Below are positions 1 to 11,577 of a stretch of 64,000 bases of DNA, in pieces. The translations under genes were made by a program, and so were the position numbers. This DNA comes from Cryptomeria japonica (taxonomy: Eukaryota; Streptophyta; Pinopsida; Cupressales; Cupressaceae). The stretch lies in assembly GCF_030272615.1 (NCBI RefSeq), contig NC_081414.1, positions 305,759,664-305,823,663 on the forward strand, written 5' to 3'. Each line of letters starts with the position of its first letter. Position 1 is the stretch's first letter. The notes under the pieces were generated by a model that was not told the DNA's origin, did not search any database, and saw nothing but the letters and a program-made list of their open reading frames with translations.

Positions 1-1319
1 CCCGTTTATCTTTATAAAAAACAAAGTGACATATCCAATAGGAGAAAACTATTTTGCCTATAAATTTAGTGCATAGAATATGGTAATATTTGTGATATAT
101 TGTTTAAGATCAATCATACCTATGGAGATAGGTAAATAAAGATCTAATAATATGATATGAGTAGAAGTTTTGTAAACTTTCTTGCAAGGAAATACTTTGT
201 TTATTATTTCATTACTTTCTTGATTATGACTAAAATTAGTATTAATTGAGGAGACTATTGGTATATTAGTTTTAAATTAATAGTGGGCATGAACACAATC
301 AAGGCCTAGTTAATTGAATAATAAATCATTAAGTTTATATTACAATTTTTAACTATTTTTGTGTGTTAACCATGCCCATGACATTTGTTGTTTTGTACAT
401 TTAAATTGGTTGGATGTAGACTTACCCTATTAATTGAGATGGTTTGAAAGTCATTTTCTATTTGATGTAGATCAAGTATGTCGGGTCTTTTTAGAAAACC
501 ATCCAAGAAGTCCATACCACACACAAACCATCATTCCTCAACTTGCAATAATATGCAAATAAGGTTCAACTCAATTAAGATGAATTTTAACAACAGTCGC
601 CAAAACAGAAAAATGTAAGAAACAATCTTCTTCGAATTTAAATTTCTTTACAATAAATTTTACATCAATAGAATTAAATCTAGAAAAAAATAATCAAATC
701 ACACCAAATCCTACACCTCTTTACCCTCTTCAATCCCCAACATTGCCATTGGATTCTTCTTTCTTGCAAATTGTCTTCCAAAACTTCAATCTTTCAACCC
801 ATAATTTTTTTTTTCATGTTAGCTTCTTGCCATTGAAATCCATCCCTAGGACAAAAATTAATATCCAAACAACCCCAAGATAGTTGTTGGTAGCATCCCA
901 GTATCCACTACTTTCAATTTGGCAAATTGTAGACAAGTTTGTAATTCCTAATGGTTGTAACTCCTTTTACAAATGTATTCTTGTAACTTATAACAACCTA
1001 CCTACCCAAAAATGATGTTAGGATGTGCATCAGATTTTTCCTTCAAGAAAAAAATATTTTTCCAAACTTGGGCATTGGGTTTTTAATTTGTGCAACATTT
1101 CTCTTTGGAATATTAAATATACATTTTACAACCTAATGATTATATAAGTTTTAGAACAAAATGAAGTAAAAATTAAATTCAATAAATCAAAAATTAAATA
1201 TTCCTAGACCCCCTTATGTCAACCCAAGACATTTAAAACATTAAAATGGAGAAATTTTATTTTCTATCATTTCTTGCTTTAAGAGTGTCAAAATAAGGTG
1301 CACCAAAGAAAAATTAAAT
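1..1319. other. AT-rich spacer, nothing recognised
   Basis: AT-rich sequence without a convincing reading frame, RNA gene or terminal repeat on either strand. Homopolymer runs and frequent stops in all frames are typical of decayed intergenic plant DNA. Confidence 0.6.
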
Positions 1320-1878
1320 TCAAACAATTTTTTTGTGACAGAATTTCCTGACACCCTTGGATGCTCCCACATCAAACACCCATGTAAAAGTTTTTTTTGA
1401 CCTTTGATTCAAAACATGGATTAGGTAATAGTACCATCCTTCTAGGTTGCATACAACCTTACAACAAACTCCATCATTGTATTTGTAAAGTATTTCCATC
1501 TCATATTCTAGCATGAGATTAGTCAAAACTCCCTCCTCCACCACTAAAATTCATCAATTTCATTCTTACATATGCACACATTTCATCTTTACAAGTATCA
1601 AATATCCCCATTTCCTTTTCCTTACCCATTTCTTCCTCACTTTCTTATTCTTGTGTATCAACAAAATTAACAAAGTCTTTTTGTACTTTAACTTGTACTA
1701 TTTCATTGCTACACCTTTCCACTTCTCTTTCTTCATATCCCTTTTCCATTTTATTTAAAGAGAAATTAGATTTAACGCTATCTTCACAAATTTTGGGAAA
1801 ATAACTTATTCCTAATGTTCCATGAAGTTTCCTGATGAGGGGATGATTTTTGAGGACTAGGGGACTGTTGGTTCCCAA
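1320..1878 (-). pseudogene. Unrecognised coding-like remnant
   Basis: Read on the minus strand, three open stretches follow one another: 77 codons from 1878, a further run of about 40 codons after one stop, then 74 codons from 1544 in another frame. The composition is protein-like (E/K-rich, with clusters such as CCKVVCNLEGWYYY), which is unusual in this AT-rich spacer. I do not recognise a family. It could be a broken gag-like or host-derived fragment with one stop and one frameshift, or chance. No start context or splice signal decides between these. Confidence 0.25.
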
Positions 1879-1890
1879 ACCAACAGTCCC
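1861..1890. repeat. Perfect 13-bp hairpin
   Basis: GGGACTGTTGGTT at 1861-1873 is the exact reverse complement of 1878-1890, with a 4-nt CCCA loop. On the minus strand the hairpin is followed one base later by CTAGT, which fits the Helitron 3-prime terminus CTRRT. Helitron hairpins are usually shorter and about 10 nt from the end, so this is only a suggestion. A smaller perfect stem, CTCAGTCA/TGACTGAG, lies near 1960. Confidence 0.5.
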
Positions 1891-4800
1891 TGAGTTTTAG
1901 AGGAATTGTCACTAACTCATCAACAAACTCGGGGAAGGGCTTGGCCAACTTGACCAGACTCAGTCACAAATGACTGAGATTTGTTGCATTTCTAGCTCTA
2001 CGAGACCAAGGTGGGTGAACCTATGCAATGTCAAAACAATTAATAGCTTCACAATACTCAGGACATTACATGTACCACAGATCATCCCAATGAAAATGTA
2101 CTAAAGAAGATGTCTTAACTCCTGGTTATGGCTTTAACATTAGTTTCTAATAATCTATGCACTTCATTGGGAAGCTTTCTACAATAATCCTACTCCTAAT
2201 GCTAAAAGGAAATGCAAAAATGAAAGAGACTTTGATAATGAAAAGATTCTAAAAAACTGAAAGCAACAACCATGACTAGTGCCTTATATGGGTAGCAGAG
2301 TCAACTCCACCATATGCATATTTGGTATCCAAACAAGGTAACATGCAACCATTGGGCTTGAAATGCTAGTACATGATAGTAACATTCTCCTTTATAGTTC
2401 TAACCACAACCATGCTTAAGAATCTCATACACACAACACTATTTCTCTACTTTGTGATAAGCAAATTAATCTCTTCCTTGAAGAGAAGCAAACAACAAAG
2501 TAAACATCTGACTTGCAGAGACAAAGAAAAAGACCCTTGGTCAATTCATTCCATAAAATAGTGTAAATACAAGAGAGACAGTTGCAAATGAAACCTCTAA
2601 ACATGCTTGTATTTAGATTGCAAATTGTTAAAATACCAAAATACTACAAACTGAAAGTTAATACTAAGTTGTTATGAAAAAACTTGCACTATACACATGG
2701 AAGCATTGCTTCCAGAATCCTAGTAGAAATTACATTTAGAATCCCCCTCACATTGGCCCCAAATTCCCTTTTATAGACCAAGGGAGCAAAACAAGCCACA
2801 AGCCAAGTGAGACACACTTGTCAAAATTTGATTGTGTGGGACAAAATATACAATGACATGTCCCTCTTCCTATTTTGCACGCAATCCATCTGGAGGCACT
2901 CAATGCAAGCAGCCACAGGAATAGCCTCTGGGATATGGGACCACGAGCCCAAGGACAACAGCAGTGGGAGGTGTCTTGAGCCACAAAAAAATTGCCTTAA
3001 GTTCGTCTCCTACTGCACTTTGACCGACTTCTAAATCTGGATTACTACCTTTAGTAATCCAATTGGACTTGCCTATGCATTATAATTATAAAGTGTCATT
3101 TTATTTTTATTTATTTTTGGGGGTGGGGTGGATATCTATATGTTGAATCAAGGTGGTGTACCTTGAGTTGTGTCTTATATTCTCCTACACTTCCTTATAC
3201 ATTTTTTGATTTGAATATGAGAGATTATTCATATATCATTGTAATTAATAATTGAGATAAAGTTCCCATTTTGGGGGGATTCATCAGGTAATTTGATTTC
3301 TATCCTTACATTTTCAAGTTAACTTGAGAGAACTATTTGTCTCGTAGACAAGAGGTAAATAATCACTACATTGAGCTAGGTAGATTACCCTATCTCCTTT
3401 AACTCATTCTTGAACCAAATGATGATATATAAAAAAATGAAAGGTTTTTAAGAAAAATGAGGTCTATGGATTTATTGGTCTTACAATTTTTGAGTATCTT
3501 TTCCATCACGTAGAGTTCCCTTTAATTACTTGGACCATAATCCAACAGTTGTATTGATACCTTGTATCTTCATTATAATGATGTTTCTTGGGATAATATT
3601 GAGATTCATATTGGGATAACCAGTTGACATACATTGATACTTCATCTCCTCTACCTACTGTTGAAGGCACTCCTACAACTCTTGTCACTACTTTTGAGTT
3701 GAGAGTTACTTCTTCAAGAGCTTCTATTGCTTGATGCAAAAAGCTATTCATCATCTATTGCTTTTTTTTGTGTGAGTCTTATCTTGTAGAGTTGCAAGAC
3801 ATGATTAAGGAATTTCATATTCACTTTTAAATAATCCCCTAGGAATTGCAACTTCTTCTTTAGATGTTATGAGGGCATCTTTAGTCTCTCTTGTTCCTTA
3901 TCTACATAATCATTTTTCACCATTTGGCATTGGTGTGGAGACATTCTAATAGCATTTCAAGGGATCATCATTTGGTTTTATTTCCTCACATTGCTTTCTA
4001 GAATGGAAAGACAAATTTGATCCTTCTATGGTTCTATTTCTTCCAAAAGGGAGGAATGTTTTTTGGCGGTTTTGGATCATCTTCAACATTTGTTATCAAG
4101 CATCCACCATCCCTATAGGAGATTCCACATTGATGAGGGTCTCCATGGTCTCAACTCTTACTTCTCATCCTTTAGAGAACGCATCTTTTACCATCATTTA
4201 AGGGAGGAGTTTGTTCATGTCGTAAGGTTTTATCCTCTTCCTTATGAGGTGCATTGTACTTGGGTACCTTACTAGACCATTTTTAGGAGCCACTATCTTT
4301 CATCGCAAAAACTATGCTTAAGGATGATTGGTGTATAATCATTCTTAGGAGTCAACTTTACTAATGAGGAAAGTTAGTTACAAAGGTAGTTAGGATATTT
4401 CTCCTATGCATGTACCTCAAATCCTAATATAAACTCAATCAATCTTCATTTCTAATTGCAATTTTCTTTCATGTTTTGTTTCCATTTTATCGATTTTCAT
4501 AGCTAATTTTTACATAGACTTTAGTTATCTTACTTATCTAGTTTAACTTATTATATCTTAAATTAATTATCTCACTATAATTAATAATTTTCTACTAACA
4601 CTTTCATTAATTGTATTATATGTAAATAATTTAGTGGTAATTTCCTTAATTGTTCTCCTTTACAAATATGATCATATGTTCGTCTACTTTTCTCACTCTT
4701 ACATCACACAAGCTTCATGTTAAGCTAAGTCTAATATATATATAAGTGGTTTCCTTAAAAAGTCCATGATTTTTTTACATATCAACAAGCTACTTTTCTT

Positions 4801-5306
4801 ATTCCTTCCCATATCCTCCCTCTCTCCTTTCCATTTTCTTTCCTTTGTCCTCTCCTATTTTTCACATATAAATATACTATAAGATTACTTTATTGGATTA
4901 ATTTAACGATTAAATTATTAATGGATATGAATGTGCATTAAGTTCGTGAGCACATTATTGGTAAAAAATTTCAAAGTTAAAATATTGTTAATGACATGCC
5001 ATATGAAAGAAAAAAAATATATATTAGTAAAAGATGTTGCCATGCTAAGTCCTAACATAAGTTTCAAAGGTGTGAAAAAATGATGTATTTAGTTTTCTAG
5101 GTTAATTTTAATCTAAAATATTTAAATTTGTACTCTAATTCTTCATCTTTAGTTTATTTTTATTAACATAATTTACAAAATATTTTCACATAAAAAATGA
5201 AATTAAAAAAGGAATGAAAAGTATTTTTCATCCTATTAGATTCCTTGTGTTCTTTATCTTATGTGATCATAGCATGGACAAGTTTAGTACATATATAGAA
5301 CACTCA
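1891..5306. other. Spacer with no recognised gene
   Basis: Mostly AT-rich. A less AT-rich patch at about 2740-3040 is open on both strands (78-codon minus and 75-codon plus frames) but I recognise neither. Short frames at 3506-3754 (minus) and 4063-4275 (plus) also lack recognisable motifs. The stretch 4430-5300 is very AT-rich with no signal. The last 80 bases belong to the degenerate repeat that continues at 13375 after the LINE insertion. Confidence 0.55.
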
Positions 5307-5324
5307 ACCTTTATATACATAGTT
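5307..5324. repeat. LINE target-site duplication, left copy
   Basis: ACCTTTATATACATAGTT, matching 13357-13374 at 17 of 18 positions. The two copies bracket the whole LINE and show that everything between moved as one unit. Confidence 0.85.
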
Positions 5325-5555
5325 TTTGATTAAGGGAAAATAGGTTTTGATGGGTCTTTGAAACCCAGTACATAAGGAAGATCAAAAGATAAGCATTAAC
5401 ACACATCTAAACAAAAGACAACAACTAAAGAAAAGATAGTTGGTATACAAAACGCCAACAAGCAAAAGATCAAAATAGACTAAAAACCAAAAATGACCAA
5501 CAGAAGCCCAGGCTTAGGTAAAATTTTGAAGCATCTCTGTCGCTTCCAGCTCCAA
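5325..5555 (-). other. LINE 3-prime UTR and tail
   Basis: Minus-strand trailer of the LINE. Near the end it can form a small stem, TGGGT...ACCCA, followed by AAAACCTATTTTCCCTTAAT and a short A-run that abuts the target-site duplication. The same order (stem, AAAACCT, TTTTC, CTTAAT, A-run) occurs on the plus strand at about 61910-61980, so the two ends appear related. A 3-prime stem-loop is a known recognition element in some plant L1s. Confidence 0.7.
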
Positions 5556-7184
5556 CTAATCCATAGTTTCCACATCCCACTTGATGTCCTCTATTTCTTT
5601 GCTCTGGTTCTGCATCCTTTTAATACTGGCTCTAGTTCTTCTTTCGAGCCCAGTTTCTTTATCCTCATAAGTGTCGTCTTTGACCTCAATAATACCCTCC
5701 ACAGCCTTATCCCCTTGGTAGCTCTCTAGCTTGCGAACGAGGGTTTTCATGATCGCCGAGGCAGCCTTCAAGATCCTGTGGCTCTGCTCCCCAATTTTTT
5801 TAAGTGTGTTCTCAATACCATTCAGTCTGTGATTAGTAGCATCTGCTCTATTTTCTAGGCAAGTAAAACTATTGCAATTGGCATTTATAATCTCCTTTGC
5901 ATTTCCAATCACCTTGGTTAGATCACTAAGACAATCTGGGAGGGAGTTGAATTTTTCGGAACCTAGGGCCTGTAAGGTTTCAATTTTCCTAGCTTCATGG
6001 GCTTTCTTGACTTTTATGGCCTCTATTTCCTTTTGAATCCAATTGAGCACTTGTTTGAAGTTCTTCGTCTCGTTATTTATATAAAGGCCTATGTCCACTT
6101 GATGCTCTCCCTGGTTCTTGACCTCCATGGTATTAAGATTGACATCCAGACTAACCTCATTGTCCTCAATGTTTTGATCATCTTTTGTTGTTGTGTCCTC
6201 CTCCATGATGCTCTTCTGCTTCAAATCAGACCTGAGAGGCGACCATTCTTCCACCTCCTTGCCTTTTGAATTCTTCTTTCTCTGTTTCAGGCTCACCTGG
6301 GTTTGAGCCTCCTCGCTTCTGGTGTCCGTGTCATTGTTAGTCCCTTCCTCCTCCTCATTCCAACTATCATCCTTCCCTCTCTGTTTATTTTTAGCAAACC
6401 CTCTGTTTTGTCTCCCTTGTTCTGATGTTTTCTTTCGTCTACTTGTTCCAGACATTTGAAGGTCATCTTCAGTCTCTACTTCCATATCATAGCCGTCACC
6501 TTCTTCCTCTTCCGACTCGTCAAAATTTTCATCTGAGTCAAAAATCTCTACAATATTCATCTAGATAGTCGTGTTCTTGATTTGATTATACAGAATCACC
6601 ATCAAGCCTTCATGCATTATTGGGTTAATGTGGGGATTGGAAATGGCATCCTTAATCCCCACATTAAGGGAGCAGAAAAGATAGTAGGGAAGAGAAATCT
6701 TATCCTTGTGCCTAAAATGATTTAGTAGAACAAAGTGGTAGCTATAGACCCTAGTATATCTACCATCAAGCGTGATAAACTCCATAATAGCAAGTAAAAC
6801 CTTTTGCCAAATTAATTTGATTACCTTAGGTGAAAAGTAGGTGTGGCTTCCCTTCACCAGCTTAGCCCTTTCCTCCTCAGTTTTCGGGAACTTCATCACA
6901 GTAGCATCAGAGATTTTTTTGTCCTTGTAAAACTTGATGCCCTCCATTGGAATGCTAGTGGCCTTTTCTATCATTGTCTTAGTCACTTTAATCTTCTTGT
7001 TTCTGATTGTGAGAGTCCCTTCGTAACAGCCCTTCTTGAAAATCTTGGTGATTTCAAGTTGTTTCTCCTGCAATTTTTCCATAAATTTTGTCATCTTGGT
7101 AGCATGGAGGATGCTTCAGACCTGCAGATGACTCTTCCATTTCTCAATAGTAGTCGCCTCCATTCTCTTCCTTTTACCTCCCAT
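5556..7184 (-). pseudogene. LINE ORF3: plant-transposon-like domain plus acidic coiled-coil region
   Basis: One reading frame of about 540 codons starts at ATG 7184 (MGGKRKR...), downstream of RNase H. It is broken only by a TGA near 7117 and a TAG at 6563-6561. The first part (about 7094-6564) has a globular domain with KKGCYEGTL, a central MEFITLDGRY...LLNHF block, and a SLPYY...MHEGLM segment. It resembles the 'putative plant transposon protein' domain seen in plant repeats; that name is my inference. The second part (6560-5556, 334 codons) is acidic, then basic, then has a heptad-like helical stretch. It lies inside the target-site duplications, so it travels with the LINE. Low decay compared with ORF2 suggests it may have been retained. 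A function is not known. Confidence 0.75.
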
Positions 7185-7551
7185 GGTTCTGTTAATTTCA
7201 ATCCAGAGCTTCAAACCGATAACTTTCTTCTTGCCAGAGTCTATGTGAAAGCCACTTTGACTACTACAAAATTTTCTAGTGTAGTTGTTAGGGAGGGTTA
7301 AAATTGCCCATAAAGCTTGCGAGATTACACTACAATGATTACTGTAATTCCTCCTTGGTAACCTATAGTGCCAATTCCTATTGCCATGACATTGTTTTTC
7401 GCTTTAGGAAATGATACTAAATCTATCCCTGCTTACCATGTAATCTTTCATAAATAACTATATCACGTGTCACACACGGTAGATCCCTCTCGCCATTCCA
7501 GGTAATGATAGTTTCACTCTGTACTATTGCGTTGGCTACCTAGTCTGTACT
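7185..7551 (-). other. LINE spacer between ORF2 and ORF3
   Basis: About 370 bases between the last clear RNase H residues and the ORF3 ATG. The first part continues the ORF2 frame with stops (the expected C-terminal end of RNase H), and the rest is non-coding in all minus frames. No poly(A)-like tract or terminal repeat lies here, which argues against two separate elements joined end to end. Confidence 0.6.
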
Positions 7552-8262
7552 TCAATTAGCCTCTTTGAATACATGTGTGATGTGGCATTTCTTAAACCCC
7601 TTTAGCAGATCTCTGGCAGAGTGTATGATGTTCTTGATGGTCCATGAGGGTTGATGATTGCCAATAAGGCAGTTAATTATGTTTTTAGAGTCACCTTCCA
7701 ACCAAAGCAAATTAACCCCTAACTTGGAGGCTAATTTAATAGCTTGAAGTGCCCCCACAACTTCCGCTAAATGATTGGTTTGAATGCCTAAAGGATAGGC
7801 GACCACTCTTGTACAAAAGATAGCCCCATTACGAATGATGCCACCATAACTAGTCGGGTCTGGGTTTCCTTTAGCTACCCCATCAAAGTTGGACTTGAAA
7901 CACTCATTGGGGGGGGAAGATGAGCAACACGAGCTTCTTTTGATTTGGTTAATGTCAGTGCTCAAAGAGGTGGGGATATTCCATCTTTTGAGAACATCAA
8001 AATCCTCCTTGTTGCTACAACACTGCACTCCCCTAATCATCACATTCTCAACACAAATGTTTTTAATTTTGAGCCAAACCACTTCCAAGGTGTTAGTTTC
8101 ATTCCTGAAAATTCTATTGTTTCTCTCTTTCCATATCCCCCAAAGGATATGGACAAAGGAGAACTTCCAAATATTTCTAATGGTAATGTTATTGGTGGAG
8201 AAATGCCAGCTTCCAAAGCAATCTTGTATCTCCTCTTGGAACACCCAATTCAGTCTCCACAT
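7552..8262 (-). pseudogene. LINE ORF2, RNase H (RVT_3) domain
   Basis: 236 open codons at the C-terminal end of the LINE polyprotein. The RNase H-like fold is marked by FDGVAKGNPDPTSYGGIIRN (first Asp), the Glu of HLAEVVGALQAI, EGDSKNII (second Asp), and HVFKEAN just before the stop. In living copies the last motif is followed by Ala-Asp, so the stop at 7552 is premature by a few residues. Plant L1-clade elements commonly carry this extra RNase H, which removes RNA from the RNA/DNA hybrid during reverse transcription. Confidence 0.85.
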
Positions 8263-8604
8263 CTAAAAAAACATCCCCCAAATAGAAGTGGAATAAGGAC
8301 AGTGTAAAAAGATATGGTTCACTAATTCCTCATTATTCAGACAAAGGTAACAAATATTTGGAAGACAAAAGCCCCTCTTTCTCAGGTTATTAGTAGTCAG
8401 AAATTTGTTTTGCAAGAGGACCCACAAAAAGATATTAATTTTGGTAGTCAACCCATGATGCCAAGCCTTGGCCCAGCACGAAGTAGGAACTTGGGATTGA
8501 GCCAGTAAAAGGATAGTAGAAGAGACTAAATAGGTCCCAGACGAAGTCCCACACCACACCATCTGGTCTTTCCTTCCCGAATTTAGGACCACATGGTTGA
8601 TCAT
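8263..8604 (-). pseudogene. LINE ORF2, zf-RVT region
   Basis: 113 open codons directly before the RNase H part. The pattern LRKRGFCLPNICYLCLNNEE...HIFLHCPYS matches the zinc-binding reverse-transcriptase-associated domain (zf-RVT) of plant LINEs, with its spaced Cys, His and Cys. The frame ends at 8263 and RNase H continues in another register, so a frameshift separates them in this copy. Confidence 0.85.
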
Positions 8605-10869
8605 TAAGTTAATCTACTTGAGTTTGGGATCAATCTGAGTGAGATCCACCCAAGAATGGTCTCTCCAATAGTCCTCAACTTTGGTGCCTATCTTCTCTTT
8701 GCAATTTTGGATGAGTGTATGAGTAGTCATCTTGTTAAGAGAGGCCCCTCCAATCCAAGCGTCATCCCAAAAGTTCACCTTCCTTCCATCACCAATGGTC
8801 CAGACGCTGTCAAGAAGAGCAATATCTTTATCTTGGGTAATGCTATTCCAAATGAATGGACCCCTTGGAATCTATTATGAAGCCAGGAACTCCTCTATGG
8901 TGGGAGCATTCCTTAGGTATTTAGCCTTCCAAATTTCATTTCATTCCCCTCTTCCTTGATAAGTCTTGCAGATTTGTTTGGCTGGGAGAGTTTTGTTCAA
9001 AGTTCTGATATTCCTAAGTCCTAATCCTCCCATCTTTTTAGGTTTAAAAACATTTTCCCAAGCAATGAGGTCCATTTTCTTCTTCTCCTCCACTCTTGAC
9101 CACAGGAAAGATTTTTGGATTTTCTCAATGGCATCAGCAAATTTACCAGGGATTTAAAAAAGGCTTAAGGCATAAACTAGAAGGCCCTAGATGGAAGATT
9201 TTAAAAGTTGTATTTTCCCTGCTTGACTATGAAGGGTTCCTTTCCATCCTTCCAACTTTCTGCTTAATCTATCAACAAGAGAATTCCAAAACAACTCCAA
9301 AGGTTTCAAACCCAAGGGCAGGCCAAGGTAAACAACAGGAGACTTACCCAATTGACAACCAAGGATCCGAACCAATCTATTCATTCTATCTTTAGGGTTA
9401 TTAAAGAAGAAAACAAAAATTTTCTCCCAATTAATAGTTTGACCCATAGCCATACTGTAGGTGTTAAGAAGGTGTTTAAAATTGGAGGCTTCTTTGATGG
9501 TGGAGGTACCCTAGAATGGTATCATCCACAAATTGTTGGTGGGTACAAGCTCTAAAGCATAAGGAAGGAGAAATGCCACAAAGGAGCCCTTCGAAAACAG
9601 AGTTGCTGATAAATCTGCCAAAACATTCTGCCAGACTAATGAAGAGAATGGGGGATATAGGATCTCCCTGCTGAATGCCTCTAGAGGATTTAAAGAAGGT
9701 GGAAGGCACTCCATTGACAATGACTAAAAAATAAGGGGTAGAGATGAGCCGGTTGATCAAATTAATGACTTTCCCATCAAAACCAAAAGCAGACAACACC
9801 TTGCCCAAAAAACTCTAGTGCACCCAGTCATAGGCTTTAGACAGGTCTAGCTTAATCAGAAATCCTTGTTTTTTTTAGTCCACCAACAAATGAATGTTTT
9901 CATGGATAGCAATGATGGAATCAAGGATTTGTCTTCCAAGAACAAATCCACTCTATTGGGGCGAAATGATCAGAGGAAGAATCCTTAACAGCCTGCAGGT
10001 AACCACCTTTGAGATGATTTTGTAGAAGGAATTGAAAAGACTTATTGGTTAGAACTTATCCATAGAGTCCGCACCCGGGCATTTGGGGATGAGAACTAGG
10101 AAAGTAACATTAAGTTCCTTTAAGATTCTTCTAGCTCCAAAGAAACCCTGCACACCTTTGACCACATCAGCTTTGAGGATGTCTCATAAAGTTTGAAAGA
10201 AGAAAAGCGGAAAGTCATCCAGGCCCGGGGCCTTGTTCCCATCAAAAGAAAAGACAACTTTCCTGACTTCTTCCTCAGAGGGGATAGCCACAAGATCCTT
10301 GTTCTGCTCCTTGCTAATGATACGAGGGATGAAGTCAATGATAGTGTTTTGAAATTGACCATTCAAACCATGGTTTGCCGAGAGCATAGAGGTAAAGAAA
10401 TTCTTGGATTCCTTCCCAATCTCCTCATCCTTCCTAATTTCATTTTCCCCATTTTTTAACTTAGATATTTTGTTAGCTTCTTTGTGTTTCAACGCAGACA
10501 TATGGAAGAATCTAGTGTTTATATCCCCTTCTTTAAGCCATAGGGATCTGGATATTTGTTTCCAAAATTCTTCCTCTCTTCGGATAATCCTATGGTAATT
10601 CATTAGAACTTCATGTTCCTCATTGATTGAGACTTCCTTGTATCCGCTACTTTGGATTTTATCCTGCATTTCCTTGAGTTCCATCTAAGTTTTAGTTTTG
10701 GCAGCAAACACGTCACCGAAAACCTCCTTATTCCAATTGTTGATGTTGTCATTTACATTTCTAAGTTTCTTAGCAATTCTATACATAGTTGTAACATTGA
10801 ACTCAATAGATCACCACTTCTCAATGCCTTTTGCAAGGTTAGGGTGGTCGAAACACATTCTTTCAAATC
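8605..10869 (-). pseudogene. LINE ORF2, reverse transcriptase
   Basis: The RT domain is recognisable across several frames. NKAPGLDDFP lies near 10230 and a LDLSKAYDWV-type block near 9850-9810. GIQQGDPISPILF lies near 9670, the catalytic FVDDT at 9532-9518, and a thumb block with YLGLPLG near 9330. Frameshifts and stops interrupt it, for example after the FVDD block and at 10184, so it cannot make an active enzyme. It follows the endonuclease without a gap, as in L1-clade elements. Confidence 0.9.
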
Positions 10870-11577
10870 TGAACGAGAAATTTCTTTTAACATTGGTGTT
10901 AGCTGCAGTAAAGATTACAGGGAAGTGGTCACACCCTATACGGGAGATAGTTGAGAGGGAGAATTGATAGTGGTTGAACCATTCATTAGAGATGAGGGTC
11001 CTATCAAGTGTGACTTGAATGAGATCATCCCCTGTCCTTCTATTCGACTAGGTGAACTTGGCACCCTAGAGATCAATGTCATGCAGGCCTTGATTGTTGA
11101 TAAAGTTCAAAAGATCCATTCTGCTATCCAACTGAGAAGGGACACCTCCAAAATTCTCATCATCATGTAGAGGAGTATTGAAGTCCCCCATAATGATCCA
11201 CATATTATCCTTGTAAAGGACCCTAATAGCCTCCAGTTTTTTCCAGGATTTGCTTCTGCCAAGTCTATTATTAGGGGCATAAATATTGGTAAAATGTAAT
11301 TAAACCTAATGAAAGCCAGATTGCTGCCTTGTGCAACTAGCTCCCCTGACACCTGCTTAAGGTTCCAAAAAATAGCTATACCCCTAGAGGCACCATCTGA
11401 GCTTCCCCCACAAACTTCACCATACTTAAAAAGCTTAATTTTTTCAACTTACTCTTTACTCATTTTAGTTTCTTGGATAATAATGATGTCCGGTCTGTGA
11501 TCTCTAACAAATTTTTTTAGAACATCCTATTTATGTGGGCTATTTAGTCCACGTATATTCCATGAGATTATTTTCAT
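10870..11577 (-). pseudogene. LINE ORF2, apurinic-like endonuclease (EEP)
   Basis: Starts at ATG 11577, whose ATGA overlaps the ORF1 stop. The N-terminus MKIISWNIRGLNSPHK is the classic first motif of the LINE endonuclease. A TAG follows at codon 17 (11529-11527), then HRPDIIIIQETKM. The catalytic GDFN lies at 11188-11177 and a DHFP motif (normally SDHFP, here CDHFP) at about 10930. This enzyme nicks target DNA to prime reverse transcription. Stops and frameshifts show that the copy is inactive. Confidence 0.9.

Noticed and set aside
6843-7301. 152-codon plus-strand open frame
   Set aside because: Antisense to the LINE ORF3, which has the family-like motifs; no independent evidence for a plus-strand gene.
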